A DNA stretch of 64,000 bases from Brachybacterium fresconis (GCF_017876515.1 NZ_JAGIOC010000001.1:2914001-2978000), one strand, 5' to 3'; counted from the first letter of the stretch, positions 25,534 through 34,548 are shown. The notes: generated from the letters alone by a model not told the origin. A program made the numbers and translations.

Positions 25534-26748
25534 TCAGTCCTCGATCTCCAGCAGGTCCCGGGCGTTCTTCTCGAGCTCCGCGCCCTCCTCGGGTTCCTGC
25601 TGCATCCGCTCGAGGTAGGGCTGCGCACGCTCCACCTGGTGCTCCAGCGCCGTGACCGTGGACAGGAAGTTCTCGTTGGCCTGGCTGCGGAAGGCATCGA
25701 TCCCGTCCATCGTGGTGAACAGGTTGTCGAAGGCCTTCTGCAGCGTCTCGGGAGAGACCCCCGAGGTCGCGGCCTGTTCCTGGATCTTCACCGTGTTGTC
25801 CGCGAGCATCTGCGAGGTGCGGTCGATGAGCGAATCGGTCGTGCTGTTGACCGCGTCGATCTGGTCCAGGACGATCTTCTGGTTCTCCAGCGCCTGGGCC
25901 GTGATCACCGCGGTGCGCAGAGCCGTGACCGTGGTGGTGCGGGCGCGGTCCACGCCCTGGGCGAGCTTGGTGTTGTTGTCCTCGATCAGGCCCATCGCCA
26001 AGTAGGCCTGCACGGTCACGGCGATCTGCGTGGCCACGTCCTGGCGGCGCTGGCGCACCGCGAAGAGCACGTCGCGCTCCAGGGCGTTCGCCTCGTCGGC
26101 CTTCCCCGCCGCGCGTGCCGTCTCGGCGCGGCGCACGGCCTGCTGGTCCAGCAGTCCCAGCAGGTGGGAGGCCTTCTGCAGGGCCCCGAGGTCGTCCCAC
26201 AGGGCCCGACGCTCCACCGCGAGCTCGGCGTTGTCGCGCTGGAGCATCTCCTGGCCACGGCCCAGGGCCGCGATCACCTCGTCCAGCTGCTTCTGGTTCG
26301 ACTCGAAGCTGCGGAAGTAGCGCTTGGCCACGTTCCGGCCAGGCAGGAACGACAGCGCCTTGTCGACGAAGGTCTCGTCGGCGGGGGCGAGATCCTCCAT
26401 CGTGGTGCGCAGCTCGGACAGGGACTTCGAGACCGACTCCTGCGCACTGCCGGAGCCCTTCGCCTCGCGCAGCGACTGCTCCATGAAGCGGGAGGAGGTC
26501 CCGGAGGTCCGCTCGAAGGTCCGACGGGCCACGGACCCCAGGGCGTCGACCTGTGCGGAGAACTCCTGCGAATGCGGGTTCAGCGTGGTGATCTGGTCCA
26601 GCCACTGGTCGGCGCGGTTCTCGAGATCCTGCTGCTGCTCGGCCGGCAGCTCGGTCAGCATCGAGACGGCCTCGTCCTCCTCGATCTGCTCGACGGGCTC
26701 GGAGGCCTCGATCTCGGGGGCGGGTGTGGGCGGTTCGAGCTTGTTCAT
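25534..26748 (-). CDS. Toxic anion resistance protein, TelA/KlaA family
   Basis: 404-aa mostly alpha-helical cytoplasmic protein, with an acidic Pro-rich first 30 residues and then the TelA domain over the rest. The family was named for tellurite resistance, but in most bacteria it accompanies envelope-stress or phage-related functions and its biochemistry is unclear. Diagnostic segments include SFLPGRNVAKRYFRSFESNQ, GQEMLQRDNAELAVERRALW and DAVNSTTDSLIDRTSQML. ATG 26748 follows GAGGAGA. It lies 67 bases downstream of the XpaC-like gene, the usual partner, so they form an operon. Confidence 0.9.
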   Translation of the reverse strand: MNKLEPPTPAPEIEASEPVEQIEEDEAVSMLTELPAEQQQDLENRADQWLDQITTLNPHSQEFSAQVDALGSVARRTFERTSGTSSRFMEQSLREAKGSGSAQESVSKSLSELRTTMEDLAPADETFVDKALSFLPGRNVAKRYFRSFESNQKQLDEVIAALGRGQEMLQRDNAELAVERRALWDDLGALQKASHLLGLLDQQAVRRAETARAAGKADEANALERDVLFAVRQRRQDVATQIAVTVQAYLAMGLIEDNNTKLAQGVDRARTTTVTALRTAVITAQALENQKIVLDQIDAVNSTTDSLIDRTSQMLADNTVKIQEQAATSGVSPETLQKAFDNLFTTMDGIDAFRSQANENFLSTVTALEHQVERAQPYLERMQQEPEEGAELEKNARDLLEIED

Positions 26749-26815
26749 CGGGGTCTCCTCGACGGTGTCGGGTGCGGTGGAAGGGTGAGATCAGGATGGA
26801 GGGGACGACGGGGTG

Positions 26816-27784
26816 CTACACGTCGATGATCGGGTTCAGGTGCTGGTCTGCGAAACGGGTGCGCAGGAACTCGGCATGGACCTCGAGGGAACGGGAGACG
26901 CCGGCGACGAGGTCGCTCTCGATCTGCTCGAGCCCGTCGCCGAGCACGGCGAGCTGGCGGTCGATGCCCTCGAGGTTCTCCAGCGCCTCCTGGCGGGCGC
27001 TGCCGGCGAAGGTCTCCAGGAAGCCGATGATGTCGGCGGCGGCATCGACCAGCTCGGGCAGGTACCTCGTGGCCATCCCCTCGAGCATGGTCACCTCGCC
27101 CTCGTAGGGGCGCTGGGCGCGCAGCTGCTCCGAGTCGGCGAGGGCGTCGATCCGACGCAGCAGGGTCTCGACGTGCTCGAGGGTGAGGCCGACGGTCGGC
27201 TCGGAGGCGCGGCGGCGCAGCGCCCGGGTGCGCTCCCGGGTCTCGGCGGTCGCGCTGCGGACCTTCTCGAGCATCTCTGCGGTGCCCTGAGGTCCTTCGG
27301 TCCCGGCGGTGACCTGAGGGGTCTGCGGGGAGCGGAGGGCGCGCACGGCCACTCCGCTGCCGCCGGCGGCGAGCAGTCCGGCGCCGGCGGCGATGCCGAG
27401 GGCACCGAGCGGACCGAGGATCGCGGTCCCGAGGCCCACGACGAGGCACGCCGCACCCACCAGGCCGCCCGCCAGAAGGGGGATTCCCAGCGAGAACAGG
27501 CCGGAGCGACGGCGGCCGACGGCGCCGGAGGTGGGGTCGTGGACGGTGCCCTCGAGCGGCTTCTCGATCGGGCCCCACAGGTTCCTGCGCTCCGGGGTGG
27601 CCTTCCAGGGCAGGTCGACGTCGCCTGGCGCGACGGGGTCCCCGGATGAGGCGGCGTCCCGGGGCGTTGCGTCCCTGGGTGTGGCGTCTCTGGGTACGGC
27701 GGCGTTCTCGGGCGCGACGGGGCCGGGGGACGCGTCGTCCCCGGTGCTCGGCCTCTGGGCCGGCTCTCCGTTCCCGTCACTCAC
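26816..27784 (-). CDS. XpaC-like membrane protein (5-bromo-4-chloroindolyl phosphate hydrolysis family)
   Basis: 322-aa protein. Residues 1-60 are low complexity with tandem PRDAT units; residues about 96-145 form two hydrophobic helices (LGIPLLAGGLVGAACLVVGL, then LGALGIAAGAGLLAAGGSG); the C-terminal half is helical with a cytoplasmic domain ending RTRFADQHLNPIIDV. XpaC and TelA are habitual neighbours. The start is GTG 27784; a GGAGGGAG lies rather far upstream, so the true start could be further in. It precedes TelA in the same operon. Confidence 0.82.
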   Translation of the reverse strand: MSDGNGEPAQRPSTGDDASPGPVAPENAAVPRDATPRDATPRDAASSGDPVAPGDVDLPWKATPERRNLWGPIEKPLEGTVHDPTSGAVGRRRSGLFSLGIPLLAGGLVGAACLVVGLGTAILGPLGALGIAAGAGLLAAGGSGVAVRALRSPQTPQVTAGTEGPQGTAEMLEKVRSATAETRERTRALRRRASEPTVGLTLEHVETLLRRIDALADSEQLRAQRPYEGEVTMLEGMATRYLPELVDAAADIIGFLETFAGSARQEALENLEGIDRQLAVLGDGLEQIESDLVAGVSRSLEVHAEFLRTRFADQHLNPIIDV

Positions 27785-27966
27785 ACGGACCCGCTGCTCC
27801 CTCCGGACGGCGGAGACGAGGCCGTCCGCGGAGTCCGGGACCGGGCCGGAGCCTGGTCGATCCCTCGCGCGGGCGCCTCGTCATGGCGTGCTGGAAGGCT
27901 ATCGCGAGCACCTGGACGGCTCCAGGGGGCCTGCTCTACGACAGCGGGGAACAGGTGCCTCGGCGG

Positions 27967-28476
27967 TCACTCAGCGCGGTCCTCCACGACCGAGGCGAGG
28001 GCCGCGAGGGAGCGGTCCAGGAACTCCGTGCCGACGGCGGGGAGGCCACCGACCTGTTCGGCGACCTCCGGCGGGGTCGCGCTCCAGTCGTAGGTGAGGC
28101 GCACGCCCGTGCCGTCCGGTGCGGGATCGAGGTCGTACCGCCAGGTCCAGCCTCCGCTGGTCAAGCTGCCGTCGGGCATGCGCTGGGAGGGCCGCCAGGC
28201 GATGGCTCGGTCCGGCTCGAGGTCGATGACGAGGTTGTGTATCTCGTACCGTCCTCCGGCACCGACGTGGAACATCTCGATGCCGAACACCTGGCCGACC
28301 TCGGTGATCCGTGGCGGGGCGGTCTCCAACGATCCGCGCACCCAGTCCGTCGGCTCCGTCAGGTGATGCCGGGACGGGTCGGTGAGCAGGGCGAAGATGG
28401 TCTGCGGTGTCGCGAGGACGAACCTCTCGGCGTGCAGGTGCGTCGTCTCGGCAGAGGTGTGCCGGCCGGTGCTCAT
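27967..28476 (-). CDS. SRPBCC-family (START-like) protein
   Basis: 169-aa helix-grip fold protein of the polyketide cyclase/AHSA1 superfamily, which binds hydrophobic ligands or acts on them. Typical features are the opening FVLATPQTIFALLTDPSRHHL, the central GRYEIHNLVIDLEPDRAIAW and WTWRYDLDPAPDGTGVRLTY, and the long C-terminal helix (FLDRSLAALASVVED). ATG 28476 has AAGGAA upstream and overlaps the stop of the DUF899 gene (ATGA). The pair is divergent from a TetR regulator that probably controls both. The ligand is unknown. Confidence 0.88.
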   Translation of the reverse strand: MSTGRHTSAETTHLHAERFVLATPQTIFALLTDPSRHHLTEPTDWVRGSLETAPPRITEVGQVFGIEMFHVGAGGRYEIHNLVIDLEPDRAIAWRPSQRMPDGSLTSGGWTWRYDLDPAPDGTGVRLTYDWSATPPEVAEQVGGLPAVGTEFLDRSLAALASVVEDRAE

Positions 28477-29168
28477 GCAGGGTTCCTTCCGTAGAGTGCG
28501 GCGACCTCGGGGGAGTCGAGCCATCTCTCACCGGTCCCGGCCTGCGGCCAGCCCTCCGGCACGTCCTGCCACGTCTCTTGGCGGCCGAATGGCAGCACGT
28601 CCATCAGGGCGAAGGTGTAGGAGAGCTGTTCGATCCCACGGCTGGTCGTGTGCCAGGTGCGATAGACGGTGTCGCCGTCGCGGAGGAACACGTTCAGGGC
28701 GAAGCCGCCTCCGGGCGGGGCGTCGACGTCGGCCCCGAAGGAGCTGTTCACGCTCGAGTACCAGTCCATCTCGTTGCCGACCTTTTCCCGGTAGGCGAGC
28801 GCTTCCTGGATCGATCCCTGCGTGACGACGACGAAACGGGCGTCATAGCGGCGCAGGAAGTCGAGACGGGTGAACTGGTGGGAGTAGCTGGTGCATCCCC
28901 CGCACTGCCACTCGGCTCCCGGGGACCACATGTGGTGGTAGGTGATCAGCTGGGACTGGCCGTCGAACAGGTCGACCAGCCGCACGGGCCCGTCCTTCGA
29001 CTCCAGCGTGTACTCGGGCATCTCCACCATCGGCAGTCGGCGGCGCAGGGCGGCGATCGCGTCCAGCTCGCGGGTCGCGGCCTTCTCTCGCGTCCGGAGG
29101 TCATCGAGGTCGCGCCGCCAGCTCTCGGGGTCGACGACGGAGGGAAGCGCGGTCGGGGTCGTGGTCAT
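28473..29168 (-). CDS. DUF899 thioredoxin-like protein
   Basis: 231-aa protein of the DUF899 family, which has a thioredoxin-like fold. The region SQLITYHHMWSPGAEWQCGG holds the active-site-like WxCxG segment (one Cys two residues before paired Gly) and is followed by CTSYSHQF. The end FGRQETWQDVPEGWPQ is characteristic. No enzymatic activity has been firmly assigned to the family as far as I know. AAGGAG lies just ahead of ATG 29168. It is coupled to the SRPBCC gene and divergent from the TetR gene, suggesting a stress-inducible unit. Confidence 0.88.
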   Translation of the reverse strand: MTTTPTALPSVVDPESWRRDLDDLRTREKAATRELDAIAALRRRLPMVEMPEYTLESKDGPVRLVDLFDGQSQLITYHHMWSPGAEWQCGGCTSYSHQFTRLDFLRRYDARFVVVTQGSIQEALAYREKVGNEMDWYSSVNSSFGADVDAPPGGGFALNVFLRDGDTVYRTWHTTSRGIEQLSYTFALMDVLPFGRQETWQDVPEGWPQAGTGERWLDSPEVAALYGRNPA

Positions 29169-29204
29169 CGTGCTCTCCTTCGAGACGGTGCGTTACAGTC
29201 CAAT

Positions 29205-29241
29205 GTGAACGCTGTCCACTTTCAGTGTGAACACCGTAAAC
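29205..29241. promoter_or_regulatory. Two candidate TetR operator sites
   Basis: GTGAAC-GCT-GTCCAC (29205-29219) and GTGAAC-ACC-GTAAAC (29227-29241) repeat 22 bases apart in the divergent promoter between the DUF899 and TetR genes. Each is an imperfect dyad of GTNNAC halves, a layout common for TetR autoregulatory operators. Confidence 0.55.
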
Positions 29242-29263
29242 TTCGTCAGGAGGGCCGTCAAGG

Positions 29264-29983
29264 GTGTCGGAGAGATCTCGTCCCTATCACCACGGTGACC
29301 TGCGGGCGGCGCTGCTGGCCGAGGGGCTGGAGATCGCCCGCACGGATCCCGGAACGCTGTCATTGCGCGAGGTGACACGTCGGGCGGGCGTCTCGCCGGC
29401 GGCCGCGTACCGTCACTTCCGCGACCGCTCGGCGCTGATGAGCGCTCTCGCCGAGGAGATCCAGGTCCGCATGGTCACCCGGATGCGAGCGCGGGACAGG
29501 AGTGCCCGGCCCGCAGATGCGGCCCCGGCAGCCCTGCGGCGCCTGCGTGGCGTGGGTCTGGGATACATCGACTTCGCGATCGAGGAGCCGGGCTGGTTCG
29601 AGCTGGCGTTCTTCGGGACGGCCGACGAGCAGGGCGGGTCCTCGGCGGCGCAGGGGCGACTGGCGGACGGCGGCCGTCCGGGGGCCGTGACTGCGGGTGA
29701 ATCCGGTCCGGGCGGCGCGCCCGCGAGCGGCACCGATCCGGCGAGCTCGCCCGCCCTGCGGCAGGTCCCGCCCTTCGCGGAACTGGTGGCTGCGCTGGAT
29801 GAGTGCACGGCGACCGGTGCGCTGCCCGCTGAGCGCCGGTCCGGGGCCGAGTTCTCCTGCTGGTCGGCCGTGCACGGGTGCGCCGAGCTGATGGTCCACG
29901 GCCCGCTGCGGGGCGCTCCTGCCCCCGTGGTGCGCGAGGTCGCCGAGCGCGTCGTCGACGACATCATCGCCGGGATCCGCTGA
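29264..29983 (+). CDS. TetR/AcrR-family regulator
   Basis: 239-aa repressor. The N-terminal helix-turn-helix spans about residues 25-60 (LSLREVTRRAGVSPAAAYRHF); the C-terminal ligand domain contains a low-complexity insertion rich in Gly/Ala/Ser (about residues 125-165), an expansion not needed for the fold. Start is GTG 29264, with AGGAGGG about ten bases ahead. Divergent from the DUF899-SRPBCC pair and separated from it by two candidate operator dyads, it probably represses both that pair and itself. Confidence 0.88.
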   Translation: MSERSRPYHHGDLRAALLAEGLEIARTDPGTLSLREVTRRAGVSPAAAYRHFRDRSALMSALAEEIQVRMVTRMRARDRSARPADAAPAALRRLRGVGLGYIDFAIEEPGWFELAFFGTADEQGGSSAAQGRLADGGRPGAVTAGESGPGGAPASGTDPASSPALRQVPPFAELVAALDECTATGALPAERRSGAEFSCWSAVHGCAELMVHGPLRGAPAPVVREVAERVVDDIIAGIR

Positions 29984-30017
29984 GCGGTGCGCCGCCCGGC
30001 GGTTGGGCTCCGTCGAT

Positions 30018-30120
30018 CGCGCACCGGGGCCGTCGCGCACCGGGGCCGTCGCGACCCGCGGCCGTCGCGCACCGGGGCCGTCGCGCACCGGGGCCGTCGC
30101 GACCCGCGGCCGTCGCGACC
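30018..30120. repeat. 15-bp tandem repeats (GTCGCGCACCGGGGCC / GTCGCGACCCGCGGCC)
   Basis: About seven imperfect 15-bp units follow the TetR gene directly. There are no spacers, so this is not a CRISPR array. A hairpin follows. Confidence 0.75.
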
Positions 30121-30127
30121 CGCGCAC

Positions 30128-30175
30128 GCCATTGTGCGCTCAGCTTCCATGGGTGGAAGCACAGCGCGCAATGGC
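30128..30175. terminator. Composite hairpin between TetR and M81 genes
   Basis: 22-nt arms from GCCATTGTGCGCT to the tip GCTTCCA close a TGGG loop, with one G-U wobble and a symmetric 2-nt internal loop. The inner part is nearly identical in sequence to 4970-5017, 25 kb away. It sits between convergent genes, fitting a two-way terminator. Confidence 0.7.
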
Positions 30176-30275
30176 GACTCGGGTCAGGGAGACGGGCCGA
30201 CCGGCTCAGGGACACACGGGCCGACCGACTCAGGGACGCGGGCCCGGGCGGCTCAGGGGCGTGGGCCCGGGCGGC

Positions 30276-31871
30276 TCAGGGGCGCGGGGTGCCGCCGCCG
30301 GCGCGGACGTCGGCCGCCCCGGGCGCCGGGATCTCCTTGTCGAAGGGGATCATCGGACGGCGGATCCGGGAGTGCCCCAGACGCACCAGGTCCTGGTCCA
30401 CGCCCCCCGGGGTCAGGGCCAGCATCCAGTCCGCGGCCGCCTCGTACTGCTCGGGCTCGAGGTAGCCCATCTTCACGGTGACGACGTCGAAGCCGGTCAT
30501 CGACAGCCCGAGCCGTTCGAACATCTCCTGCCGCGCCCACTGGGAGCGGCGCCCCGTGACCACCACGGTCAGTCCCGTCGGCCGCTCCCCGTCGAGCACC
30601 CGCAGCGCCGCGGCACGGCCCGTCGGCCCCGACTCGTCCAGCGCCGCCACCTCGGCGCGCAGCGGCACCGGGCCCGGATCGCGGGCATCGATCCGGCCGC
30701 CGACGGCGAACTCCCCGCGGCCGCCGACGCCCAGGTCCCACGCCGCGTCGGCCGAGACCGGATCGACCAGGGAGACCATCAGCGCGCTGACCTGCCCGGA
30801 GAGGATCTCCTCGCGATCCAGGAGCCGGGCCAGGCAGTGGGTGGTGTCGTCGGCCCCGCCGGCGCCGGGATTGTCCCCGGAGTCGGAGATCCAGAACGGG
30901 CGTGCCTCGGAGGCGATCGCACGGTCCAGGCACTGCGTGAAGCTGCCGGTCGGGGCGACGAACTCGAAGCGATGACGGGCCTGCCACAGGGAGCCGGCCA
31001 GCTCGAGGGCCGCGTCCTCGACCGCAGAGGCGTCGTCGCCGAACGCGACGATCGCGGCCTGGCAGCGGGGCTGATCCGCCCAGGCGAAGCCGATCCAGCA
31101 GGAGACGTCGGTGACGCCCTCGCGCTCGGTGAGCGCAGGGATCCCGCCGTAGATCGACGCGGCCGGTTCGATGCGGGTGGAGGTCATCTCCCCGGGCAGC
31201 AGGATCGGCACGTGCACGAGCGCCTTGTGCGGCAGGGCGCCGCCGTCGCGCACCCGGGTCGCGGCGGCGACGAGATCACGAAGACCGCGTTCGCGCGTCT
31301 CCCAGGCGTCGATGTGCGGGGCGTGGCGGTAGCAGGTCAGCAGGTCGCAGGCGTCGAAGAGGGTCTCGGAGACGTTGCCGTGCAGATCCATGGCGGTGCC
31401 CACCACCACGTCCGGGCCGACCGCGCCGCGGATCGCGGTGATCAGGTCCCCCTCGGCGTCCTCGAGCCCCACCACGCTCATCGCCCCGTGGATGTCGAAG
31501 AAGAAGCCGTCGAGTGCCTGCTCCGCGTGCGCGGCGGCCAGACCCTCGGTGATCTCGCGCTTCCAGCCCTCGTAGACCTCGCGCTCCAGCTGCCCGCCCG
31601 GCAGGGCGCGGGCGTGCAGCACGCCGACGTAGTCCGCCGCCTCGTGCAGCACTCGCCCGGAGTCGGAACCATCGGTGAAGAAGGGGAAGCGGTCCAGGAT
31701 GTCCGCGGTGCCTCGCCGCACCTCGAAGTCGGAGGCGGAGGAGCGGTAGGGGGTGAAGGTCGAGGACTCGATGGCGATGCCGGCGATGCCGATGCGGGGA
31801 CGTGCGGGACCGTCCTCTGCCGTGGGGCGGGTGCGTCCGGTCGGAGGCGGGGACGGCGTCGTCGCAGACAT
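30276..31871 (-). CDS. M81 family metallopeptidase (MlrC-like)
   Basis: 531-aa member of the microcystinase C (MlrC) family, presumed zinc-dependent hydrolases of small peptides or amides. N-terminal domain: RIGIAGIAIESSTFTPYRSS; conserved FFFDIHGAMSV and GTAMDLHGNVS with metal-ligand His/Asp; later ISDSGDNPGAGG, a family hallmark; the C-terminal MlrC domain follows. ATG 31871 with GGGAG six bases upstream. It is divergent from the fucosidase gene. Substrate unknown; most homologs outside cyanotoxin degraders have no assigned substrate. Confidence 0.88.
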   Translation of the reverse strand: MSATTPSPPPTGRTRPTAEDGPARPRIGIAGIAIESSTFTPYRSSASDFEVRRGTADILDRFPFFTDGSDSGRVLHEAADYVGVLHARALPGGQLEREVYEGWKREITEGLAAAHAEQALDGFFFDIHGAMSVVGLEDAEGDLITAIRGAVGPDVVVGTAMDLHGNVSETLFDACDLLTCYRHAPHIDAWETRERGLRDLVAAATRVRDGGALPHKALVHVPILLPGEMTSTRIEPAASIYGGIPALTEREGVTDVSCWIGFAWADQPRCQAAIVAFGDDASAVEDAALELAGSLWQARHRFEFVAPTGSFTQCLDRAIASEARPFWISDSGDNPGAGGADDTTHCLARLLDREEILSGQVSALMVSLVDPVSADAAWDLGVGGRGEFAVGGRIDARDPGPVPLRAEVAALDESGPTGRAAALRVLDGERPTGLTVVVTGRRSQWARQEMFERLGLSMTGFDVVTVKMGYLEPEQYEAAADWMLALTPGGVDQDLVRLGHSRIRRPMIPFDKEIPAPGAADVRAGGGTPRP

Positions 31872-31976
31872 GGATGCTCCCGAGGGTTAAACGGTTGATA
31901 CTGGGGTGCGGACATCCTTCCACCCCGACCGTCGTTCCCGCCATGAGCGCGCCGAGGCGCTCGCAGGAGCCTGCCC
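31872..31976. promoter_or_regulatory. Divergent promoter with TNAAC-G-GTTNA dyad
   Basis: The 105-bp divergent gap between the M81 and fucosidase genes has a short dyad TAAAC-G-GTTGA (31888-31898) within an AT-richer patch ending GATACT. LacI-type operators often have such an AACGGTT centre, but no regulator gene is adjacent. Confidence 0.4.
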
Positions 31977-33479
31977 ATGATCAGCTTCGATGACCGCCAC
32001 GGTCCGGCCGACGCCGCCCCGGCCGAGGCCTACCCGGATCTCACCGTGCCCGCCTGGTATCGCGACGCCAAGCTCGGGCTGTTCGTGCACTGGGGCCTGT
32101 ACTCCGTGCCCGCCTGGGCCGATGTGCTGGACCGGAGCGACGTCACCTCCGAGACCGCCTACGCCCGCCACCAGTACGCCGAGTGGTACGCCAACACCGT
32201 GCGCATTGCCGGCAGCCCCACCCGGCAGCGGCACGAGCGGCTCTACGGCGTCGGGCATTCCTACGAGGACTTCGCCGATGACTGGCATCCGTCGGCCGAC
32301 GCCGTGCCGGGGATCGTCGAGCTGGCCGGGCGCGCCGGCGCCCGCTACGTGGTGCCGACGACGAAGCACCACGACGGGTTCTGCCTGTGGGACTCCGCGA
32401 CCACCCCGTTCACCACCGCCCGCCGCGGTCCGGGCCGGGACCTGATCGCCGAGTTCGCCGCCGCCGTGCGCGCGAAAGGTCTGCGCCTGGGCCTGTACTA
32501 CTCCGGCGCCCACGACTGGCACGCCAGCGAGTTCCCGCCGCTGACCTCGCACCACGAGCTGTTCGCACTGCGCCGCAACGATCAGGAGTTCGCCGCCTTC
32601 GCCGCCGCGCAGCTGCGCGAGCTGATCGACCGTTTCGCCCCCGACCTGCTGTGGAACGACATCGACTGGCCCGACGCCGGCAAGGCCGACGGGCCCGACG
32701 CCCTCCAGGAGCTCTTCCGTGAGCACCTCGCCGCCGTGCCGGACGGGCTCGTGAATGACCGCTGGGGCGTGCCCGTCCGCGGCGTGCTCACCCGCGAATA
32801 CCAGGAGATCACCGAGGTGCAGGAGGAGGTCTTCGAATCGACCCGTGGGCTCGGGCTCTCCTTCGGATACAACGCCGACGAGTCCGCCGAGCACGCGCTG
32901 GACGGGACCGCGCTGATCCGCCTGCTGGCCGACGTGGTCTCCAAGAACGGGAACCTGCTGATCAACGTCGGTCCCCGCGCCGACGGCAGCATCCCCGAGC
33001 TGCAGCGTCGCGCCCTCGAGGAGCTGGGGCAGTGGCTGGGCCTTCATGGCGCGGCGATCTATGGGACGCGGCCCTGGTTCCACGAAGCGGTGCGGGTGCC
33101 GCCGGAGGGCGTGCGCTTCACGCTCGGGCCGGGGGCCCACCGGGCCGACGGCCCCCACGGCCCCGATGGGGCCGATGGGGCCGACGCGGCCCGCGGGGGT
33201 GGCGGGGTCGGTGGCGCTGTCCGGACCGACGAACCCGAGACGCTGCACGTGCTGCTGCTCGACCCGGCAGTCGGCTCCGTGACGCTCGACGAGGAGGTCT
33301 CGGCCGCGATCCGGGAGGTCGCGCAGGTGCCCGGCGCCGGCGACGGAGCCGGACCATCCGGCACGACGGGCGCTGAAGATGCCGTGCCGCCCGGGGCTCT
33401 GGACGCAGGAGGGCGGATCACGCTGACGCCGGAACCGGGGGAGCGGGCCGTCTCGGTGGTGAGCCTTTGTCTGCGCTGA
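31977..33479 (+). CDS. Alpha-L-fucosidase, GH29
   Basis: 500-aa glycosidase removing alpha-linked L-fucose. It shows the GH29 opening WYRDAKLGLFVHWGLYSVPAW, the active-site HHDGFCLWDS, and the nucleophile region DLLWNDIDWPD with Asp about residue 228; the C-terminal part is a beta-sandwich interrupted by a Gly/Asp/Ala-rich repeat (about residues 380-410). No signal peptide is visible, so it is probably cytoplasmic and acts on imported oligosaccharides. AGGAG precedes ATG 31977. It is divergent from the M81 gene and is followed by a strong hairpin. Confidence 0.92.
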   Translation: MISFDDRHGPADAAPAEAYPDLTVPAWYRDAKLGLFVHWGLYSVPAWADVLDRSDVTSETAYARHQYAEWYANTVRIAGSPTRQRHERLYGVGHSYEDFADDWHPSADAVPGIVELAGRAGARYVVPTTKHHDGFCLWDSATTPFTTARRGPGRDLIAEFAAAVRAKGLRLGLYYSGAHDWHASEFPPLTSHHELFALRRNDQEFAAFAAAQLRELIDRFAPDLLWNDIDWPDAGKADGPDALQELFREHLAAVPDGLVNDRWGVPVRGVLTREYQEITEVQEEVFESTRGLGLSFGYNADESAEHALDGTALIRLLADVVSKNGNLLINVGPRADGSIPELQRRALEELGQWLGLHGAAIYGTRPWFHEAVRVPPEGVRFTLGPGAHRADGPHGPDGADGADAARGGGGVGGAVRTDEPETLHVLLLDPAVGSVTLDEEVSAAIREVAQVPGAGDGAGPSGTTGAEDAVPPGALDAGGRITLTPEPGERAVSVVSLCLR

Positions 33480-33544
33480 GTCGGGCGCGGCGCTGAGCGC
33501 GAGGGCAGGGCGACCTTCATGGAAGCTAGAGCGCGCGGCGAGTT

Positions 33545-33588
33545 CTGCGCAGTTGGGGGCTCCGGGCCCGGAGAGAACAACTGCGCAG
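33545..33588. terminator. Composite hairpin between convergent genes
   Basis: The outer stem CTGCGCAGTTG pairs with CAACTGCGCAG, then a GGGG/AGAA 4x4 internal loop, then the self-complementary inner element CTCCGGGCCCGGAG. It lies after the fucosidase and the TauE genes, which converge here. The design is the same as the other composite hairpins, with unrelated arm sequence. Confidence 0.65.
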
Positions 33589-33632
33589 CAGTCGATGCCC
33601 TCCGGGGGCCTCTCTCGCCCGATCGGGCCGGA

Positions 33633-34385
33633 TCAGCCCACCAGCAGCCGTACCCCGGTGCCCAGCGCGAGCAGCGCGCCGATGAACCCGAGCGCCATCA
33701 CGCCGCGCTGGATGGTCTTCTCCCGCAGCCGCTTCTGCACCGCCTCGCCGAGGAAGATGGAGCCGACGACGATCACCACGATCGCGATCCACATCCAGAC
33801 GGGCATGTCGGGCAGCTGACCGTCGTCCCACGCCAGCTTGGAGGCGAAGGAGACCGAGGAGATCAGGATCCACAGCGGCTGCAGCGTCGCCACCATCGGC
33901 AGCACCGGCCAGCGCGAGAGGACCGCGTACACGGTCACGGCCGGACCGCCCACCCCGCCCAGGACGGTGCCCAGCCCCGAGCTGATGCCGGTGATCACTT
34001 GGGCCCGTCGGCCGCCGACAGTCACCTCCACCCGGACCAGCGCCACCGAGATCACCAGGCTCAGCAGCACCAGGGAGGCGACGACGAGATACAGCGGGCC
34101 GGGCGGGGAGATCGAGGAGACCCAGGCTGCCCCGGGCATCACCGCCACGGCGGGCAGTCCGATCCAGGCCACCGTGCGCCACTCGATGTCGGACCAGATG
34201 CGGGGCAGCAGCAGGATCGGCATCAGCGTGCCCAGGAAGTTGGCCAGCATGATGCCCTCATGCGCCCCGATCAGCACCACAGCGTAGGGCGCGAAGAGCA
34301 TGCCCAGGCCCAGGCCGACCACACGCTGGATGGTCGCGGCGATCAGGACGAGGGCGAGGAGGGAGAGTGACAGGGTGATGCTCAC
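33633..34385 (-). CDS. TauE/SafE (TSUP) family membrane exporter
   Basis: 250-aa inner-membrane protein with about seven to eight helices and the duplicated TSUP architecture. The family exports sulfite, sulfoacetate or related anions. Typical signatures are VVGLGLGMLFAPYAVVLIG early and GISSGLGTVLGGVGGPAVTVYAVL in the second half, each with the conserved Gly-rich turn. The start is GTG 34385 with only a weak ribosome site. No sulfur-metabolism gene is nearby, so the substrate is open. Confidence 0.88.
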   Translation of the reverse strand: MSITLSLSLLALVLIAATIQRVVGLGLGMLFAPYAVVLIGAHEGIMLANFLGTLMPILLLPRIWSDIEWRTVAWIGLPAVAVMPGAAWVSSISPPGPLYLVVASLVLLSLVISVALVRVEVTVGGRRAQVITGISSGLGTVLGGVGGPAVTVYAVLSRWPVLPMVATLQPLWILISSVSFASKLAWDDGQLPDMPVWMWIAIVVIVVGSIFLGEAVQKRLREKTIQRGVMALGFIGALLALGTGVRLLVG

Positions 34386-34548
34386 CGGATCAGCTCACTC
34401 GGCACGGGTTCTCCCTCAGAACGGAGACGGGGCTGGCCCCGCAGGATAGGAGATCGGTGCCGGACCCGGGCCCAGGATCAGGACCTGGACGAGGGCCGCC
34501 GGGTGCACGGCGGGGCCAGGGATCCGAACGGCTCGATCCGGCCGTCGG

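Noticed and set aside
30018-30120. Possible CRISPR array
   Set aside because: Units are directly abutting with no spacers and no cas genes are near; it is a short tandem repeat.
33510-33530. Another copy of the GCTTCCA/TGGAAGC hairpin after the fucosidase
   Set aside because: Only one half (ATGGAAGCT) is present; the opposite arm is missing, so it cannot form the shared structure.
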